From positions 1-8,294 of the forward strand of contig CAMEQX010000046.1 of NCBI GenBank assembly GCA_945933905.1: a stretch of 8,294 nucleotides of DNA, given 5' to 3'. The translations under genes were made by a program, and so were the position numbers. The notes below the pieces were generated by a model that was not told the DNA's origin, did no database searches, and saw only the letters and a list, made by a program, of their open reading frames with translations. Numbering within the stretch: the first letter of the stretch is position 1; each line of letters opens with the position of its first letter. This DNA is from an uncultured Clostridia bacterium (GTDB lineage: Bacteria > Bacillota > Clostridia > Oscillospirales > Ruminococcaceae). Below, one piece after another: positions 6,127 to 8,294 of this stretch.

Positions 6127-6844
6127 AATTGCAAACCTTCTCCAAATCCTCGCGAAGCTGCTTTATTATGCGCTTTTCAAGGCGGGAAATGTAGCTTTGG
6201 GAAATACCGATTTCATCAGCGACCTCTTTTTGAGTTTTTTCCTTGCAGCCGTTCAAGCCAAAGCGCATTTCCATAATTCTCCGCTCACGCTCGCCAAGCC
6301 GATTAACCGCGTCGTGAAGCAGCTGCTTTTCAACCTCCTCCTCGATATGCGAATTTACGCAGTCGTTTTCCGTTCCGAGAACGTCCGACAGGAGCAGCTC
6401 GTTTCCGTCCCAATCAACATTCAGCGGCTCGTCTATGGAAACGTCATAGCGGTACTGGCTGTACTTTCGCAGAAACATCAGAATTTCGTTCTCGATACAG
6501 CGCGAAGCGTAGGTTGCAAGCTTGATGTTTTTTTCCTTGCTGAAGGTGTTCACCGCCTTTATCAGCCCGACCGTGCCTATTGAAACCAAGTCCTCAAGCC
6601 AAATCCCCGTGTTCTCGAACTTTTTCGCGATGTAAACCACCAGCCGCAGATTATGTACAATAAGCGTGTCCCGAGCCTTGTCAAAGTCCGTGTCCATCAG
6701 CTTAAACGCGGCTTCTTCCTCCTCTTTGGTAAGCGGCGCAGGGAGCTGCTCCTGACCGCTCAGATAGTGGACGTAGTTTTCCGCGCGGCGCATAATAAGG
6801 CGCTTTGCCGCGGATTTCAGCTGTTTTATCAATCGCTTTAGCAT
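6125..6844 (-). CDS. sigE: Pro-sigma-E, mother-cell sporulation sigma factor
   Basis: At 239 residues it matches the length of B. subtilis sigma-E. It is the first mother-cell-specific sigma factor, made as an inactive precursor. Residues 1 to about 26 form the amphipathic, Lys/Arg-rich pro-sequence; the expected cleavage site is within VHYLSG (25-30). Region 2 contains [16 protein letters not shown] (65-80), [17 protein letters not shown] (85-101) and [19 protein letters not shown] (108-126), nearly identical to family members. [20 protein letters not shown] (138-157) is diagnostic of sigma-E. Region 4 carries the helix-turn-helix [20 protein letters not shown] (204-223). An AAAGGAG site precedes the ATG, 21 nt after spoIIGA. 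sigG, which often follows sigE, is not present; a convergent chemoreceptor is there instead. Confidence 0.98.
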   Translation of the reverse strand: MLKRLIKQLKSAAKRLIMRRAENYVHYLSGQEQLPAPLTKEEEEAAFKLMDTDFDKARDTLIVHNLRLVVYIAKKFENTGIWLEDLVSIGTVGLIKAVNTFSKEKNIKLATYASRCIENEILMFLRKYSQYRYDVSIDEPLNVDWDGNELLLSDVLGTENDCVNSHIEEEVEKQLLHDAVNRLGERERRIMEMRFGLNGCKEKTQKEVADEIGISQSYISRLEKRIIKQLREDLEKVCN

Positions 6845-6865
6845 TGCAATTCTCCTTTGCTTATT

Positions 6866-7690
6866 TTAAGATATCGGAATAATATTCGGGTTTAGTATGC
6901 AGTCAACATCGTCTCCCAGCCTTTCCTTGCTCACGCCAACAAGAGCGTCGGCTTGTTTCCCGTCAACAAAGATTTTCTGCGCCTTGAACACGGGAATAAG
7001 CGCGCTGCTTGAAACCGTGCGGCAGGGGACAAGTCGGATTTTCTCGAGCTTTTGCGGATTTCCCGAGAGATATTCGAGAATTTCATCGGGCAGCACCGCC
7101 GCAGCCTTGTCGAAATCGCAGACAATTACGGCTTTTCCCGAGAAAAAATCCCGCACCTCGCAGCCTGTGTCGCAAAGCCCGCGAAGCGAGATTTCCGCGC
7201 TGTTTTGCGTGATTTTGACCGTGCAAATTCTTCGGCTGCGCTTTTCGGAGAGCCGTTTGACCAACTTCATCAGGAAATACGCGCCCGCTGTAAATGAAAC
7301 GAGCGCCGCAATCGGTATGTTGAAAAAGCAAACGCCGTTGTTGAGGAGCATTCCCGCGGGCGAGAAAAACGTCCGAATTGCCGTCAGAATACCGCCGAAC
7401 AAAAATCCCGCAAGCAGAAAAAACAGCTCGCAAATCAAAAAATCCTTGAGTTTTTGCTTCCCGAAGGCAATCAGCACTATCGCCGCGCCGAGCAGAATTT
7501 TATACGGAACGGTTATGTAAAAGGGAAGCGCGGGCGCGAGAATTATAAGCGAGCCGAGCGCTCCCAGAATTGCCGCCCATATCGCTTTTGCTTGCGGAAT
7601 TCCCCGCCGAAGAAAAAGCGCTGTTGTTCGCAGAAGAAGGAAGTTTATATACAGATTGAGTGTTATCAGAACGTCGATGTAAACCGTCAA
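6866..7690 (-). CDS. spoIIGA: SpoIIGA, sigma-E processing peptidase (TTG start)
   Basis: A 274-residue membrane aspartic protease that cleaves the pro-sequence from sigma-E at the polar septum after a forespore signal (SpoIIR). The N-terminal half has about five hydrophobic segments beginning VYIDVLITLNLYINFLLL, the usual family start. The cytoplasmic C-terminal half has the catalytic DTG (Asp174) in LRGLCDTGCEVRDFFSGKAV, then RLVPCRTVSSSALIPVF and the terminal ALVGVSKERLGDDVDCILNP. The TTG at 7690 is chosen over an ATG at 7816 because GAGGTG lies 6 nt upstream, the protein then begins where relatives do, and the longer version would run through the spoIIG promoter and into the prfC terminator. 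It is the first gene of the spoIIG operon, followed by its substrate gene sigE. Confidence 0.93.
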   Translation of the reverse strand: MTVYIDVLITLNLYINFLLLRTTALFLRRGIPQAKAIWAAILGALGSLIILAPALPFYITVPYKILLGAAIVLIAFGKQKLKDFLICELFFLLAGFLFGGILTAIRTFFSPAGMLLNNGVCFFNIPIAALVSFTAGAYFLMKLVKRLSEKRSRRICTVKITQNSAEISLRGLCDTGCEVRDFFSGKAVIVCDFDKAAAVLPDEILEYLSGNPQKLEKIRLVPCRTVSSSALIPVFKAQKIFVDGKQADALVGVSKERLGDDVDCILNPNIIPIS

Positions 7691-7696
7691 GCAAAT

Positions 7697-7702
7697 CACC
7701 TC
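7697..7702 (-). promoter_or_regulatory. Ribosome binding site that fixes the spoIIGA TTG start
   Basis: GAGGTG on the minus strand is spaced 6 nt from TTG (7688-7690). No comparable site precedes the upstream in-frame ATG at 7816, which lies in the loop of the prfC terminator. Confidence 0.85.
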
Positions 7703-7714
7703 GCTTGTACTTAT

Positions 7715-7747
7715 ATTATACAATAACGTTCGACTGAAATATGTCAA
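7715..7747 (-). promoter_or_regulatory. spoIIG promoter, sigma-A type with long 21-bp spacer
   Basis: On the minus strand a perfect TTGACA (7742-7747) and a perfect TATAAT (7715-7720) are separated by 21 bp instead of 17. B. subtilis spoIIG has an equally unusual spacing (about 22 bp) and needs Spo0A~P to let sigma-A polymerase use it. The -10 lies about 24 nt upstream of the TTG start. No hexamer resembling a -35 lies at the normal 17-bp distance. Confidence 0.85.
7729..7735 (-). promoter_or_regulatory. Possible Spo0A box inside the spoIIG spacer
   Basis: AGTCGAA on the minus strand differs from the 0A box TGTCGAA at the first base only. It lies between the -35 and -10. The role is uncertain. 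Confidence 0.45.
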
Positions 7748-7754
7748 AATCGGT

Positions 7755-7761
7755 TGTCGAA
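7755..7761 (+). promoter_or_regulatory. Spo0A box upstream of spoIIGA
   Basis: TGTCGAA (exact 0A box core, in the context TTGTCGAAA) reads on the plus strand, that is TTCGACA in the direction of spoIIGA. It ends 7 bp upstream of the -35, at about -47 to -53 from the predicted start. This is the region bound by Spo0A~P at B. subtilis spoIIG. The -35 itself (TTTGACA, 7742-7748) is a one-mismatch box in the same orientation. Confidence 0.75.
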
Positions 7762-7778
7762 AGCGAGTTTTTTCGGGC

Positions 7779-7830
7779 AAAAAAAATCCGCGGCGCCCGA
7801 AAGAAACCGTGTTCAATCGAAAGCGCCGCG
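7779..7830 (-). terminator. Rho-independent terminator of prfC
   Basis: An 8-bp all-GC stem (7823-7830 with 7789-7796) encloses a 26-nt loop and is followed on the minus strand by eight Ts (7779-7786). It begins 14 nt after the prfC stop and insulates the spoIIG promoter from prfC transcription. The loop is long for a terminator and may contain minor internal pairing. Confidence 0.85.
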
Positions 7831-7844
7831 CGTTTTTTATTCAA

Positions 7845-8294
7845 TTAGTTTCTGCTGAATTCAGCAAGCTCAAGACCTTCGTTTTTGTCGAGCGCCCACT
7901 TGATGTTCCACTCGGACGTGAAAATCAGCAGGTAGTTTCCGCGAACGTCCTGAATAAGCTTTGTATCGGACGTGAGAACCAGCTTTTTCAGCTCGTCCAG
8001 CCCGCCGTCAAGATGCTTTTGGCTTGTAATCCAGCGGATATATTCGTAGGACAAATCCTCGCGGATAATGTCAACATTGTACTCGTTTTTCAAGCGATAC
8101 TCGAGAACATCAAACTGAAGCACGCCGACAACTCCCACGATAACCTCCTCAAAACCGCTTTGCGGCTCGGAGAAAATCTGAATTGCACCCTCTTGGGCAA
8201 TCTGCGTTGTGCCCTTGATGAACTGCTTGCGCTTGAGCGTGTCTTTTTGACGGATACGCGAGAAATGCTCGGGAGCAAACGTCGGAATTCCCTC
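7845..8294 (-). CDS. prfC: Peptide chain release factor 3 (RF3), C-terminal part
   Basis: The last 149 codons of an open frame continue past the right edge of the window. RF3 is a translational GTPase that recycles RF1/RF2 from the ribosome after termination; the GTPase domain would lie outside the window. The visible part begins EGIPTFAPEHFSRIRQKDTL, contains GTTQIAQEGAIQIF and the near-invariant VGVVGVLQFDVLEYRLKNEY (53-72 of the visible part), then RWITSQK and the terminal NYLLIFTSEWNIKWALDKNE, in the same order as E. coli PrfC domain III. An in-frame GTG at 8138 is internal, not a start. The gene is followed by a strong terminator, so it is not in the spoIIG operon. The full protein should be roughly 530 residues. 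Confidence 0.95.
   Translation of the reverse strand, partial: EGIPTFAPEHFSRIRQKDTLKRKQFIKGTTQIAQEGAIQIFSEPQSGFEEVIVGVVGVLQFDVLEYRLKNEYNVDIIREDLSYEYIRWITSQKHLDGGLDELKKLVLTSDTKLIQDVRGNYLLIFTSEWNIKWALDKNEGLELAEFSRN

Noticed and set aside
6897..7520. 207-codon open frame on the plus strand
   Set aside because: It is antisense to spoIIGA and Ser/Pro/Arg-rich without domains.
7691..7816. Upstream ATG giving a 316-residue SpoIIGA with 42 extra residues
   Set aside because: The extra part would be coded by the prfC terminator loop and the spoIIG promoter, has no ribosome binding site, and extends beyond where family members start; the TTG at 7690 has a strong GAGGTG site.
8090..8278. 62-codon minus-strand open frame overlapping prfC
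   Set aside because: It is an out-of-frame shadow; the frame with the conserved RF3 motifs runs unbroken to the window edge.

Overview
This window looks like ordinary chromosome from an endospore-forming member of the Firmicutes, most likely class Clostridia. The evidence is a set of recognisable sporulation genes (spoIIGA, sigE, cotJA-cotJB-cotJC, a spoVB-like flippase), together with AAGGAG-type ribosome binding sites and mid-GC coding DNA. A Ruminococcaceae/Oscillospiraceae-like host is a guess; the window does not fix the family. I found no mobile element, CRISPR array, tRNA or rRNA, and no convincing sign of an undescribed multi-gene system. The more interesting points are regulatory and at the level of single residues.

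Layout, left to right. Positions 1-3020 (minus strand) hold a conserved block that matches Bacillus subtilis yabM-yabN-yabO with hup inserted: spoVB-like flippase -> mazG -> hup (HU) -> start of rqcP (only its first 10 codons are in the window). A perfect hairpin sits between hup and rqcP. A sigma-A-like promoter overlaps the end of the flippase gene and could drive mazG-hup-rqcP independently. Positions 3083-4187 (minus) hold the spore-coat operon cotJA-cotJB-cotJC, tightly packed, with cotJA only 54 codons long and overlapping cotJB. It ends in a strong hairpin terminator. Positions 4188-4402 form a divergent intergenic region with a sporulation-type -10 facing cotJA and an exact-consensus sigma-A promoter facing a chemoreceptor gene (plus strand, 4403-6073).

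The chemoreceptor gene converges on sigE and shares a 12-bp terminator hairpin with it. Positions 6125-7690 (minus) hold the spoIIG operon: spoIIGA, the membrane aspartic protease that matures pro-sigma-E, followed by sigE. spoIIGA very probably starts at a TTG. Its upstream region carries a TTGACA / TATAAT promoter with a 21-bp spacer, flanked and interrupted by Spo0A-box sequences. This resembles the long-spacer spoIIG promoter that Spo0A~P activates in B. subtilis. A terminator separates this from prfC (release factor 3), of which the last 149 codons are present.

Inferred logic: Spo0A~P switches on spoIIG; SpoIIGA cleaves pro-sigma-E in the mother cell; sigma-E then drives mother-cell genes, plausibly including cotJABC and possibly the flippase. 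mazG, hup, rqcP and prfC are housekeeping genes (nucleotide quality control, nucleoid structure, ribosome rescue, translation termination). The chemoreceptor appears to be an independent single-gene unit.
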